A stretch of 64,000 nucleotides of DNA from Sphingomonas canadensis. Lineage in GTDB: Bacteria; Pseudomonadota; Alphaproteobacteria; Sphingomonadales; Sphingomonadaceae. The notes under the pieces were generated by a model that saw only the letters and a list, made by a program, of their open reading frames with translations, ran no database searches and had not been told where the DNA came from. The stretch's first letter is position 1; each line of letters starts with the position of its first letter. The translations under genes were made by a program, and so were the position numbers. Positions 30,564-41,362 of this stretch are shown here, one piece after another. The stretch covers positions 226,412-290,411 of the forward strand of contig NZ_JAPDRA010000004.1 of NCBI RefSeq assembly GCF_026013525.1. The letters are read 5' to 3'.

Positions 30564-30875
30564 ATGAATCAGCCCAGCTCAGGTTATGTGGCGGCAACCG
30601 ACACGATCAGTTGGATCGACACGAGCGGAAATTTGCACATCCGCGTCTATTCCAGCGACGGCAACAATGTCAGCGAGCGCTGCGCCGATACGGGATCGGC
30701 TGGATGGACGACCGGATCCTTCCTGAAGCCGGGCGGAATGGTCTCCGCAACCGTGTGGCAGGACTCGGCCGGCGCGCATATCCGCGTCTATTGCACGGCG
30801 ATGGGCACCACCACCGAATGGTGCAGCGATCCGGGAACGCCGGGCTGGACCCAGGGCAGCTACACCCCGGCATGA
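30564..30875 (+). CDS. Two-blade fucose-lectin-like protein (RSL/BambL/AAL type)
   Basis: 103 residues, no signal peptide, made of two tandem blades (about 14-55 and 60-102). Each blade follows the fungal/bacterial fucose-lectin pattern: HIRVY, then [S/T]E-x-C, D, GW-x-x-G-[SA]-[FY]. Fucose-contacting positions known from RSL of Ralstonia and BambL of Burkholderia are conserved as R27/E38 and R74/E85 and the tryptophans W48 and W95. The aromatic residue four to five positions before each of these tryptophans in RSL is A41 and S88 here, and each loop is two residues longer. By analogy the protein would trimerise into a six-bladed propeller. AGGAGAG precedes the ATG; upstream DNA is AT-richer than the window average, hinting at transfer. 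Confidence 0.85.
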   Translation: MNQPSSGYVAATDTISWIDTSGNLHIRVYSSDGNNVSERCADTGSAGWTTGSFLKPGGMVSATVWQDSAGAHIRVYCTAMGTTTEWCSDPGTPGWTQGSYTPA

Positions 30876-30921
30876 TCCGGGGCGCGGCACGGGGGCGGCT
30901 CCGCGCCCGTGCCGCGCCCGC

Positions 30922-33519
<2,598 letters not shown>

Positions 33520-33532
33520 CGGCTTTCTTTCT

Positions 33533-33636
33533 CCCTCTCCCCCTTCAGGGGGAGAGGGCCGGGGAGAGGGGGGAGTCATGGAGAGTTGGCCGCACCGCCC
33601 CTCTCCCAGCCCTCTCCTCCCGAAGGGGGAGAGGGC
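33533..33636. repeat. Pair of short palindromes between the two metH genes
   Basis: The first unit is a perfect 12-bp stem (CCCTCTCCCCCT and AGGGGGAGAGGG, 33533-33558) with a two-base loop; a second imperfect copy with CCCTCTCCTCCCGAAGG then GGGAGAGGG lies at 33609-33636. CCTCTCCC/GGGAGAGG palindromes of this kind are scattered through many proteobacterial genomes. They occupy most of the 125-bp gap between the two metH genes. Confidence 0.8.
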
Positions 33637-33644
33637 TATAGAAG

Positions 33645-34691
33645 TCATGCCGCCATCGTCATCGGCTCCAGCCCGGCCAGGCGCGTGCGCACCTCCGGCA
33701 CCGGCATCGCGCGCGGCGGCAGCCCCTGCACCGTGCGGGCGATCGCCGCGATATGCTCGGGCGTCGATCCGCAGCAGCCGCCCAGGATGTTCACCTGCCC
33801 CGCATCGGCCCATTCGCGCACCAGCGCCGCGGTCTGATCGGGAAGCTCGTCATACTGGCCCAGCTCGTTGGGCAGGCCGGCGTTGGGATAGACCATGATC
33901 AGCGTGTCGGCGATCTTGCTCAGCTCCGCGACATGCGGGCGGAGCTGCTCCGCGCCGAACGAGCAGTTGAGCCCGATCGTCACCGGCCGCGCATGCCGCA
34001 CCGCATACCAGAAGGCCTCGACGGTGTGTCCGGAAAGGTTGCGGCCCGAAAGATCGGTGAGCGTCATCGACAGCATGATCGGCAGATCGCGGCCCAGCGC
34101 CTCGCCCGCCTCGATCGCGGCCATGATGCCCGCCTTGGCGTTCAGCGTGTCGAACACCGTTTCGATCAGGATGAAATCCACGCCGCCTTCCACCAGCGCG
34201 TCGATCTGCTCGCGATAGACCTGCTTCAGATAGTCGAAATCGATCTCGCGATAGCCGGGATCGTTGACGTCGGGGCTGAGCGACAGCGTCTTGTTGGTCG
34301 GACCGATCGCGCCGGCCACGAAGCGTGGGCGGCCGTCCTGCCGCTGGAATTCGTCCGCGGCCTCCCGCGCCACCGAAGCAGCGGCGACGTTGATCTCGCG
34401 CACCAGATCCTCCGCGCCATAATCGGCCTGGCTGATGCGATTGGCGGAGAAGGTGTTGGTGGAAACGATATCCGATCCGGCCTTGAAATAGGCGCGGGTG
34501 ATGTCGGCGATCACATCGCGGTTGGTGAGCGCCAGGATGTCGTTGTTGCCCTTCTGGTCGCGGCCGAGCGAGAGGCCGGCGGCATAATCCGCCTCGGTCA
34601 GCCCGCGCTTCTGAATCTCGGTCCCGAAGGCGCCGTCGGTGATCAGGATGCGCTTCGCCGCTTCGGCGAGCAGGGTTTCGCGTGGGGTCAT
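33645..34691 (-). CDS. metH: Homocysteine S-methyltransferase module (split MetH, N-terminal part)
   Basis: 348 residues forming the single zinc-dependent homocysteine-binding barrel: [15 protein letters not shown] at the start, [14 protein letters not shown], and the three zinc cysteines in GLNCSFGAE and [12 protein letters not shown] near the end. It corresponds to residues 1-350 of E. coli MetH and supplies homocysteine activation to the partner encoded downstream. This two-gene form of MetH is known from sphingomonads and other alphaproteobacteria. It starts ten bases after the metF stop. Confidence 0.93.
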   Translation of the reverse strand: MTPRETLLAEAAKRILITDGAFGTEIQKRGLTEADYAAGLSLGRDQKGNNDILALTNRDVIADITRAYFKAGSDIVSTNTFSANRISQADYGAEDLVREINVAAASVAREAADEFQRQDGRPRFVAGAIGPTNKTLSLSPDVNDPGYREIDFDYLKQVYREQIDALVEGGVDFILIETVFDTLNAKAGIMAAIEAGEALGRDLPIMLSMTLTDLSGRNLSGHTVEAFWYAVRHARPVTIGLNCSFGAEQLRPHVAELSKIADTLIMVYPNAGLPNELGQYDELPDQTAALVREWADAGQVNILGGCCGSTPEHIAAIARTVQGLPPRAMPVPEVRTRLAGLEPMTMAA

Positions 34692-34701
34692 CGCAGGTTC
34701 C

Positions 34702-35643
34702 TCACGCCGCCGCCGCCTGCGCCGCCGCCTTGGGGCGCAGCCCCAGCAGGTGGCAGATGGCGTAGCTCAGCTCGGCGCGGTTGAGCGTGTAGAAATGGAA
34801 GGCGCGGACGCCGCCGGCATAGAGCTTGCGGCACAGCTCCGCCGCGATCGTCGCGGCGATGAGCTGGCGCGCGGCGGGGTGATCGTCCAGCCCGTCGAAC
34901 AGCCGCGCCATCCACGGCGGGATGCCGGTGCCGCAGGCGGTGGCGAACTTGCGCGTCTGGGCGAAGTTGGAGACGGGCAGGATGCCCGGCACGATCTCCG
35001 CCGTGATCCCCGCCGCCGCCGCCGCATCGCGGAAGCGGAAGAAGACCTCCGGCGAGAAGAAGAACTGGCACAGCGCGCGCGTGGCGCCCGCGTCCAGCTT
35101 GCGCTTCAGATTATCGAGATCGGCGGCCAGGTCCGGCGATTCGGGATGCTGCTCCGGATAGGCCGCGACCGAGATGTCGAACGGGTGCAGCTTCGCCAGC
35201 GCCTCGACCAGCTCGGCCGCGCCGCGGAAGCCCTGCGGATGCGGCTGGAACTGCTGCCCCAGCACCGGGGGATCGCCGCGCAGCGCAACGATGCGGCGCA
35301 CGCCCGCCTGCCAGAAGCCGTCGGCAACCGCGAGCACATCGTCGCGCGCCGCCTCGACACAGGTCAGGTGCGCGGCGGCTGGGATGCCGGTTTCCGCCGC
35401 GATGCGCGCCACGGTGCCATGCGTGCGATCGCGCGTGGTGCCGCCGGCGCCATAGGTTACCGATGCGAAGCGCGGGCCGAGCGGCTCCAGCGTCTTCACC
35501 GCCTCCCACATGCTCGCCTCGGCCGCCTCGTTCTTGGGCGGGAAGAACTCGAACGACACCGCCGCATCGCCGCCGACGTCCGCAAACAACGGGGCATCGA
35601 GCGCGCGCCGCGCCTCCTCAAGCTGGCTTACCGTGATACTCAT
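34702..35643 (-). CDS. metF: 5,10-methylenetetrahydrofolate reductase
   Basis: 313 residues, a FAD-dependent TIM barrel. Family blocks visible are SFEFFPPKNEAAE (with the catalytic Glu), FASVTYGAGGTTRDRT, AAHLTCVEA, RGDPP, and VSVAAYPEQHPES-like VAAYPEQHPES followed by CQFFFSPEVFFRF. It makes 5-methyl-THF for methionine synthase. The ATG overlaps the stop of the regulator gene upstream (ATGA), so regulator, metF and both metH genes form one operon. Confidence 0.95.
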   Translation of the reverse strand: MSITVSQLEEARRALDAPLFADVGGDAAVSFEFFPPKNEAAEASMWEAVKTLEPLGPRFASVTYGAGGTTRDRTHGTVARIAAETGIPAAAHLTCVEAARDDVLAVADGFWQAGVRRIVALRGDPPVLGQQFQPHPQGFRGAAELVEALAKLHPFDISVAAYPEQHPESPDLAADLDNLKRKLDAGATRALCQFFFSPEVFFRFRDAAAAAGITAEIVPGILPVSNFAQTRKFATACGTGIPPWMARLFDGLDDHPAARQLIAATIAAELCRKLYAGGVRAFHFYTLNRAELSYAICHLLGLRPKAAAQAAAA

Positions 35644-36593
35644 GCCGCCTTCACTCGCTTTCCTTCGCCTCCGGTCTTGCGTCCAAGCCACAGCTTGACG
35701 GTCAGTTCGCCGCCCTCGAGCGTCTCCACGAGCACGGGCGACAGGCCCTGCGCCTCGAACCAGCCCAGGATCTGCTCGTCGGAAAAGCCCAGGCGGGCAT
35801 GCGCGTTGCGCGTGCGCAGATCCTCGCGCTCATGCGGCGCGAAATCGACGATCAGCAACCGCCCGCCGGGGCTCAGCACCCGCGCGGCCTCGGCGATCGC
35901 GGCGCCCGGCTGCTGCGCGAAATGGAGCACGTGATGCAGGATCGCGGCGTCCGCCCCGGCATCGGCCAGCGGCAGCGCGTAGAGATCGGCCTGGCGCAGC
36001 TCCGCATTGGCGAGCCCGCGCTCCGACAGCTTGGCGCGCGCCAGCCGCAGCATCTCCGGCGAACGATCGATGCCCAGCGCGTGATCCGCCTGGGGCGCGA
36101 ACAGCTCCAGCATGCGGCCCGTGCCCGTGCCGATGTCTATCAGGCGGCCGATCGGCGTATCGCCCAGCGCGCGGGCCATCGCCGCCTCGACCCGCTCCTC
36201 GGCGATGTGGAGCGATCGCATCGCGTCCCACTCGCCGGCATGCGCCTCGAACCATTCGGCAGCGGCGGCCGCGCGATCGGCGCGCACCGCCGCCAGCCGC
36301 GCCTCGTCCGCCACGGCCCAGTGATCGGGCTCGTTCCACGCATCCAGCGCGGCCAGCACCGGGCCGGTCCGATCGCCCTCCCCCAGCGCGACGAACACCC
36401 AGCTCCCCTCCTTGCGCCGCTCGGCCAGGCCCGCGTCGCACAGGATCTTCACATGCCGGCTGACGCGCGGCTGGCTCTGCGCCAGAACCTGCGCCAGCTC
36501 GCCCACCGAAAGCTCCATCTTGCGCAGCAGCGCGAGAATGCGGAGCCGGGTCGGGTCCGCCAGCGCGCGAAAGATGTCGAGGGCCGTACTCAT
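35640..36593 (-). CDS. ArsR-family regulator fused to a SAM-dependent methyltransferase domain
   Basis: 317 residues. Residues about 1-90 are an ArsR winged helix (FRALADPTRLRILALL, ELSVGELAQVLAQSQPRVSRHVKIL, LAERRKEGSWVFVAL); residues about 140-300 are a class I methyltransferase fold (GRLIDIGTGTGRMLEL, GIDRSPEMLRLARAKL, LHHVLHFA, LSPGGRLLIVDFAPHE). This architecture is that of methionine-metabolism repressors of the SahR/SamR type, which sense S-adenosylhomocysteine or SAM; which ligand applies here is not decidable. ATG 36593 is chosen over 36608 and 36632 because those would lie within the promoter/operator. It is the first gene of the metF-metH operon. Confidence 0.88.
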   Translation of the reverse strand: MSTALDIFRALADPTRLRILALLRKMELSVGELAQVLAQSQPRVSRHVKILCDAGLAERRKEGSWVFVALGEGDRTGPVLAALDAWNEPDHWAVADEARLAAVRADRAAAAAEWFEAHAGEWDAMRSLHIAEERVEAAMARALGDTPIGRLIDIGTGTGRMLELFAPQADHALGIDRSPEMLRLARAKLSERGLANAELRQADLYALPLADAGADAAILHHVLHFAQQPGAAIAEAARVLSPGGRLLIVDFAPHEREDLRTRNAHARLGFSDEQILGWFEAQGLSPVLVETLEGGELTVKLWLGRKTGGEGKRVKAA

Positions 36594-36603
36594 GACATAT
36601 AGA

Positions 36604-36632
36604 GACATAAAGATATCTTTATATCCTGTCAA
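36604..36632 (-). promoter_or_regulatory. Promoter with embedded palindromic operator of the methionine operon
   Basis: On the minus strand TTGACA (36632-36627) and TATGTC (36609-36604) are exactly 17 bp apart. The spacer contains the perfect 16-bp palindrome ATAAAGATATCTTTAT (36607-36622), extendable to 22 bp with one mismatch, overlapping the -10. Repressor binding would occlude RNA polymerase. Only ten bases separate the -10 from the ATG at 36593, so the transcript should be leaderless or nearly so; no Shine-Dalgarno is present. Confidence 0.75.
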
Positions 36633-36697
36633 CGCGGTTGCGCCCGTCCGCTTCGCCGGATAGCCAGAACGCCCTGGAAAATCGGAGCAATCGATCC

Positions 36698-36946
36698 ATG
36701 CGAAAGGCGATCCTGATCCCCGCCGCCGCGCTTGCGGCGCTGGCGCTTTCGGCCTGCGGCGGCGCCCGCAACGAAGCGAACGAGGCCGCCGAGACGCTGG
36801 CCGGCGACAGCAACACGATGAGCGAGGCGGACGGCGACGTGAAGGCCGCCACCGACGCCGCGTTCAACGACGCGATGGGCAGCTATTCCGGCAACACCGC
36901 GGGGCTGGACACCAGCGTGCCCGACGGCAACGAAATCGACGAGTGA
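36698..36946 (+). CDS. Small lipoprotein
   Basis: 82 residues: lipoprotein signal peptide with lipobox LSAC (cysteine about residue 20), then an acidic Asn/Glu/Asp-rich unstructured region (GARNEANEAAETLAGDSNT). No recognised domain. It is divergent from the methionine regulator and overlaps the next small lipoprotein gene by four bases (GTGA), forming a run of three coupled genes with the aldo/keto reductase. Confidence 0.7.
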   Translation: MRKAILIPAAALAALALSACGGARNEANEAAETLAGDSNTMSEADGDVKAATDAAFNDAMGSYSGNTAGLDTSVPDGNEIDE

Positions 36947-37119
36947 TCCGCGCGGCGATCCTGCTCGGGCTGGCCGCCATCGCGCTGGCGGGCTGCGGAT
37001 CGGACAGCGATCCCGGCCCCGGCGGCGTGACCGCGGGCGAGGCCCGGCAGCTCGACGCAGCCGCCGCCGCGACCGACATCAACGCGATCGGCGCCAACGA
37101 CACGGAGGACGCCCGATGA
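36943..37119 (+). CDS. Very small lipoprotein
   Basis: 58 residues from a GTG at 36943 that overlaps the preceding stop. Signal sequence IRAAILLGLAAIALAGC with the lipobox LAGC puts the lipid-modified cysteine at residue 18; the mature part is only about 40 residues, acidic and Ala-rich (AAAAATDINAIGANDTEDA). It ends inside the ATG of the aldo/keto reductase (ATGA). High third-position G/C and the two tight overlaps support it as a real gene. Confidence 0.6.
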   Translation: MIRAAILLGLAAIALAGCGSDSDPGPGGVTAGEARQLDAAAAATDINAIGANDTEDAR

Positions 37120-38120
37120 ACGCCAACCGCGCGCTGGGCAGCAGCGATCTGGTCACCCCGCCGCTGGTGCTGGGCGGCAATGTGTTCGGGTGGACCGCGG
37201 ACAAGGCCGAAAGCTTCCGCATCCTCGATCGCTTCGCCGAATGCGGCGGCATGCTGGTCGATACCGCCGACGTCTATTCGGCATGGGTCCCCGGCCATGC
37301 GGGCGGCGAATCGGAAACCGTGATCGGCGACTGGCTCGCCGCTTCGGGCCAGCGCGGAAAGGTCGCCATCGCCACCAAGGTTGGGATGCTGGCGGGTGAG
37401 GGCGGCGCAGGGCTGGCCCCCGCGCGCATCGCCGCCGCCTGCGATGCTTCGCTGCGCCGGCTGGGCGTCGAACGGATCGACCTCTATTTCGCGCATTGCG
37501 ACGATCCGTCGGTGCCCCAGGCCGAGGTGCTGGGCGCGTTCCAGCGGCTGATCGAGGCCGGCAAGGTGCGCAACCTGGGCGCGTCCAACTTCAAGGCGGC
37601 CCGGCTGAAATCCGCGCTGGACCTCGCCACGCGCGAAGGGCTGCCGCATTATCGCGTGCTCCAGCCCGAGTATAATCTGGTCAGCCGCAGCCATTTCGAG
37701 GGCGAGCTGCAGGATCTGTGCGTGACGCACAACATCGGCGCCGTCCCCTATTTCGGACTCGCCACCGGCTTCCTGACCGGCAAGTACCGCACCGCCGAGG
37801 ATGCGGCGAAAAGCCCGCGCGGCTTCAAGGCGGCGGGATGGCTGAAGACCAAGACCGCGATCCTGCCCGAGATGGACCGGGTGGCCGCCGAAACCGGCGC
37901 CACGCTGTCGCAGATCGCGCTCGCCTGGCTCGCAGCGCAGCCGGGCGTGACCGCGCCGATCGCCAGCGCGACCAGCGTCACCCAGCTCGACGAACTGATG
38001 GGCTGCATCGATCTGGCGCTGACCCGCGATCAGATCGATCGCCTGACCGCCGCGGGTGCGGTGGGGGCCGAACAGGAACCGCTGCCGCCGTCGCTGCCCG
38101 ATAAGGAAACCGCGGAATAG
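37116..38120 (+). CDS. Aldo/keto reductase
   Basis: 334-residue NADPH-dependent TIM-barrel oxidoreductase. The catalytic tetrad can be placed: Asp in VDTADVYS with the nearby Tyr, Lys in ATKVGML and His in YFAHCDDPS. Further family blocks are NLGASNFKAARL and the NADPH-binding end LDELMGCIDLALT. It resembles the YajO/Tas-like AKR group that reduces aldehydes and ketones; substrate unknown. Start overlaps the tiny lipoprotein gene. Confidence 0.92.
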   Translation: MNANRALGSSDLVTPPLVLGGNVFGWTADKAESFRILDRFAECGGMLVDTADVYSAWVPGHAGGESETVIGDWLAASGQRGKVAIATKVGMLAGEGGAGLAPARIAAACDASLRRLGVERIDLYFAHCDDPSVPQAEVLGAFQRLIEAGKVRNLGASNFKAARLKSALDLATREGLPHYRVLQPEYNLVSRSHFEGELQDLCVTHNIGAVPYFGLATGFLTGKYRTAEDAAKSPRGFKAAGWLKTKTAILPEMDRVAAETGATLSQIALAWLAAQPGVTAPIASATSVTQLDELMGCIDLALTRDQIDRLTAAGAVGAEQEPLPPSLPDKETAE

Positions 38121-38126
38121 CCGCGT

Positions 38127-39509
38127 TCAATCCCCCGCGAAGCCGAAGGGAGTAAGCCCGGTCTCACGCTCGGGAACCAGCGGCGCGCGGCCGGCGGGCG
38201 GCGCCGATCGCTGGACGCAATCGGGGCGGGTGCAGGCGCGGCAGCCCAGCCCGATCAATGCCGCGCTCCCCGAAAGATCGATGCCCCGCGCCGCCGCCAG
38301 CGTCCGCGCCTCGCCCGCCGCCAGTCCTAGCCCCACCGCGAACCGCGCCTGTCCGGCACGCGCGCCCGGCGGCCGCACCGCACGCGCGACGGTGAACCAG
38401 CGTCCGCCGTCCTCCAGCTCGACGAGCTGCGCCACCGGCGCCTCGGGCCGGGCGAACGCTTCGAACAGGTCCCACAGCGGGCAGACCCCGGCGCCCTCCA
38501 CCAGAGGCGATCCGCTGGCGCCGCCATAGCGTTTGGAGACCTGCCCCGCGCGATCGACGCGGATCATGAAGAAGGGCAGCCCGCGCGCGCCCACGCGCTG
38601 CAGCGTCGTCAGCCGGTGCGCGACCTGTTCGAAACTGGCGCCGAAGCGATGGCCCAGCAGTTCCGCATCATATCCCGTCGCCTCGCACGCGCGCAGGAAC
38701 CGGGCATAGGGCATCATCAGCGCGGCGGCGAAATAGCCGGTCAGATGCCGGCGGAACATCCGCTCCGCCACGCGATCGAGTCCGGCGCCGCGCACCAGCG
38801 CGTCGATCTCGCCCCGCGCCTCCTCCGCAAGCTGCTGCGCCAGCGCGAAGCTGCGCGAAGGCGCGTCGAGCATCTCCGAAAGCTGGAGTTGGCGCGCGTG
38901 CAGGTCGAGCCGCTTGAGCCGGTCGGGCATCACCTCCACCGGCAGGATGCGGACGAGAAGCTGGTGCTTGACGCGCAGCCGCTCCGCCATCGCCCCGCCG
39001 GGGTCCGCCGATCCTGCGCGCAGCTCGTCGGCCAGCGCCTCCGCCGCGGCGTCCAGATCGGCGAAATGGTTGCGCCAGCGCTCGATCTCGCGGCGCACGC
39101 GGAGCTGCGGCTCGCCCGCCGCCTCCCCGGCCGGAGCCGCGCCGCCCGCCTGCCCGATCCGGTCATAGGCGCGCGCAAAGGCCTCCGCCCCGCCGGGCGC
39201 GCCCGCCAGCCATTCCTCCACCTGGGCACGATCGACTTCCAGATCGGCGAACATCGGATCGGCCAGGCGGCGGCGCAGCCCGTCGGCCCCGCCGCCGGGC
39301 TCGGCCGCGCTGAGCGCGCGCGGATCGAAATCGAAACTTTCGGCAAGCCGCAGGATCAGCGTGGCGCTCAACGGCCGCTGATTGCGTTCGACCAGGTTGA
39401 GATAGCTCGGCGAGATCCCGAGCATGTCGGCCATGGCCGCCTGGGTGAGCGCGGCCCCGCGGCGGAGACGGCGCACGGCATGGCCGGCGAAAAGCTTGGG
39501 ATCAGCCAT
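38127..39509 (-). CDS. XRE-type short-chain fatty acyl-responsive regulator (RamB/PrpR-like)
   Basis: 460 residues. N-terminal helix-turn-helix (RRGAALTQAAMADMLGISPS then YLNLVERNQRPLS), a long helical middle, an IrrE/ImmA-related segment (about 190-320), and a C-terminal DUF2083 domain with clustered cysteines (LGCRACTRPDCVQR) typical of the short-chain fatty acyl regulator family. RamB of corynebacteria and PrpR of mycobacteria, of this family, control glyoxylate and methylcitrate genes and bind acyl-CoA and, in PrpR, an iron-sulfur cluster. It is divergent from isocitrate lyase, which it very probably controls. Confidence 0.85.
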   Translation of the reverse strand: MADPKLFAGHAVRRLRRGAALTQAAMADMLGISPSYLNLVERNQRPLSATLILRLAESFDFDPRALSAAEPGGGADGLRRRLADPMFADLEVDRAQVEEWLAGAPGGAEAFARAYDRIGQAGGAAPAGEAAGEPQLRVRREIERWRNHFADLDAAAEALADELRAGSADPGGAMAERLRVKHQLLVRILPVEVMPDRLKRLDLHARQLQLSEMLDAPSRSFALAQQLAEEARGEIDALVRGAGLDRVAERMFRRHLTGYFAAALMMPYARFLRACEATGYDAELLGHRFGASFEQVAHRLTTLQRVGARGLPFFMIRVDRAGQVSKRYGGASGSPLVEGAGVCPLWDLFEAFARPEAPVAQLVELEDGGRWFTVARAVRPPGARAGQARFAVGLGLAAGEARTLAAARGIDLSGSAALIGLGCRACTRPDCVQRSAPPAGRAPLVPERETGLTPFGFAGD

Positions 39510-39640
39510 TCATACTCGCGCACGCCTGCACAGGGGCGCGGAGACCCACGCGCTTGCCGCTCCGGGGCCCGCGTCCGGGGAGGCGCGGTTAGCGGGCGCG
39601 GGGTCTCCGCAACACCGTGATGCCACAACCGCGCGGGTTT

Positions 39641-39673
39641 GTAAATATCATTACCATTCGACAATCTATTTAC
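39641..39673. promoter_or_regulatory. Putative operator in the aceA-regulator intergenic region
   Basis: GTAAATA (39641-39647) and TATTTAC (39667-39673) form a perfect 7-bp inverted repeat with 19 bp between arms, in an unusually AT-rich stretch of the 261-bp divergent gap and about 100 bp before aceA. It is a candidate binding site for the RamB-like regulator; RamB sites are AT-rich as well. Not proven by similarity alone. Confidence 0.4.
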
Positions 39674-39770
39674 GGCGAGCCTTCACATCGCAACGCGAAT
39701 TCCGACGCGAATCGGGTCCTCGGTCGGGGATTTGTGGCTATCCGGCGGGAAATCTTGTGAAGGAACGCAC

Positions 39771-41054
39771 ATGTCCATCCGTTTCGAAGACCTCGTCCCC
39801 GCCCCCGCCGGCCGCTTCGACGGCATCCAGCGCCCCTATTCGCCGGAAGACGTGGCGCGGCTGCGCGGCTCGATAGCGATCGAACATACGCTGGCGCACA
39901 AGGGCGCGCTGAAGCTGTGGGAGCTGCTGAAGACCGAGGACTATATCAACGCCCTCGGCGCGCTCAGCGGCAACCAGGCGATGCAGATGGTGCGCGCGGG
40001 CCTGAAGGCGATCTATCTGTCCGGCTGGCAGGTCGCGGCCGATGCCAACACCGCGGGCCAGATGTATCCGGACCAGTCGCTCTACCCCGCCAACGCGGGG
40101 CCGGAACTGGCGCGGCGCATCAACGCCACGCTGCAGCGCGCCGATCAGATCGAGCATATGGAAGGCGGATCGCAGCGCGACTGGTTCGCGCCGATCGTCG
40201 CCGATGCGGAGGCCGGCTTCGGCGGTCCGCTCAACTGCTTCGAGATCATGAAGGCCTATATCGCGGCCGGCGCGGCTGGCGTTCACTATGAGGACCAGCT
40301 CGCGAGCGAGAAGAAGTGCGGCCATCTGGGCGGCAAGGTGCTGATCCCGACGCAGGCGCATATCCGCAACCTGGACGCGGCCCGCCTGGCGGCGGACGTC
40401 TGCGGCGTGCCGACCGTGATCTGCGCCCGCACCGATGCCGAGAGCGCCAAGCTGATCACCAGCGACGTGGACGAGCGGGACCGCGAATTCCTGACCGGCG
40501 AGCGCACGCCGGAGGGCTTCTTCCGCCTGAAGGATGGCACCGGCGTGGATCATTGCATCAAGCGCGGCCTGGCCTTCGCGGCGCATGCCGACCTGCTGTG
40601 GTGGGAAACCAGCCATCCCAACATGGACGACGCCCGCCGCTTCGCCGAGGCGATCAAGAAGGAGCATCCGGACAAGATGCTGGCGTACAACTGCTCGCCC
40701 AGCTTCAACTGGGAAGCGAACCTGGACAAGGACGACATCGCCAAGTTCCAGCGCGAGATCGGGGCGATGGGATACAAGTTCCAGTTCGTCACGCTCGCCG
40801 GCTTCCACCAGCTCAACTACGGCATGTTCGAGCTGGCCCGGGGCTACAAGGATCGCGGCATGGCGGCCTATTCGGAGCTGCAGCAGGCCGAGTTCGCGGC
40901 GGAGGCGAACGGCTATACCGCCACGCGCCACCAGCGCGAGGTAGGCACCGGCTATTTCGATGCGATCGCCCAGGCCGTGGCCGGCGGCGAAAGCTCGACC
41001 ACCGCGCTCGCCGAGAGCACCGAAGCCGCCCAGTTCAGCAAAGAAGCCGCGTAG
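39771..41054 (+). CDS. aceA: Isocitrate lyase
   Basis: 427 residues, a phosphoenolpyruvate-mutase-type TIM barrel. The catalytic loop [15 protein letters not shown] (Cys is the proton donor) is intact, as are [23 protein letters not shown] and [10 protein letters not shown]. It splits isocitrate to succinate and glyoxylate, the entry of the glyoxylate shunt needed on acetate, fatty acids and PHB. The ATG at 39771 has AAGGAACGCAC upstream. Malate synthase is not in the window. A 57-residue gene follows 14 bp later. Confidence 0.97.
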   Translation: MSIRFEDLVPAPAGRFDGIQRPYSPEDVARLRGSIAIEHTLAHKGALKLWELLKTEDYINALGALSGNQAMQMVRAGLKAIYLSGWQVAADANTAGQMYPDQSLYPANAGPELARRINATLQRADQIEHMEGGSQRDWFAPIVADAEAGFGGPLNCFEIMKAYIAAGAAGVHYEDQLASEKKCGHLGGKVLIPTQAHIRNLDAARLAADVCGVPTVICARTDAESAKLITSDVDERDREFLTGERTPEGFFRLKDGTGVDHCIKRGLAFAAHADLLWWETSHPNMDDARRFAEAIKKEHPDKMLAYNCSPSFNWEANLDKDDIAKFQREIGAMGYKFQFVTLAGFHQLNYGMFELARGYKDRGMAAYSELQQAEFAAEANGYTATRHQREVGTGYFDAIAQAVAGGESSTTALAESTEAAQFSKEAA

Positions 41055-41068
41055 CAGGAGAGTTTGTC

Positions 41069-41242
41069 ATGCATATCGAAGAACATACCCGCCCCGAGCC
41101 GCAACGCAGCCGTGCCGTCTTCTCGACGGAGGATTTCCGCCTGATCCGCGAAGCGGTCGGCGCGCACCTCCAGCAGATCAAGGACAGCCCGGAATCGGTG
41201 AAATTCTCGAACCTCTATCACCGCCTCGGCCGCGTGGCCTGA
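41069..41242 (+). CDS. Small soluble protein downstream of aceA
   Basis: 57 residues, charged and soluble, with one likely helix (TEDFRLIREAVGAHLQQIKD) and a C-terminal NLYHRLGRVA. AGGAGAG lies seven bases before the ATG, and the gene ends in front of a clear terminator, so it is the second cistron of the aceA transcript. No family recognised; a regulatory or adaptor role for isocitrate lyase would be speculation. Confidence 0.65.
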   Translation: MHIEEHTRPEPQRSRAVFSTEDFRLIREAVGAHLQQIKDSPESVKFSNLYHRLGRVA

Positions 41243-41325
41243 CGGCGGTCATCCAGGCGGACCCCGGCCGAACCGGGGCCGCCGGCCCGCAAACGGGGGC
41301 CAAGCATTTTCCTGGGGAGGAAAGG

Positions 41326-41359
41326 ATGCCCGCCGGCCATCGCGCCGGCGGGCATTTCC
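41326..41359. terminator. Terminator after aceA and its small partner
   Basis: ATGCCCGCCGG (41326-41336) pairs perfectly with CCGGCGGGCAT (41345-41355) over an 8-nt loop, followed by TTTCCGTTT. It lies between convergent transcription units and may serve both. Confidence 0.85.
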
Positions 41360-41362
41360 GTT

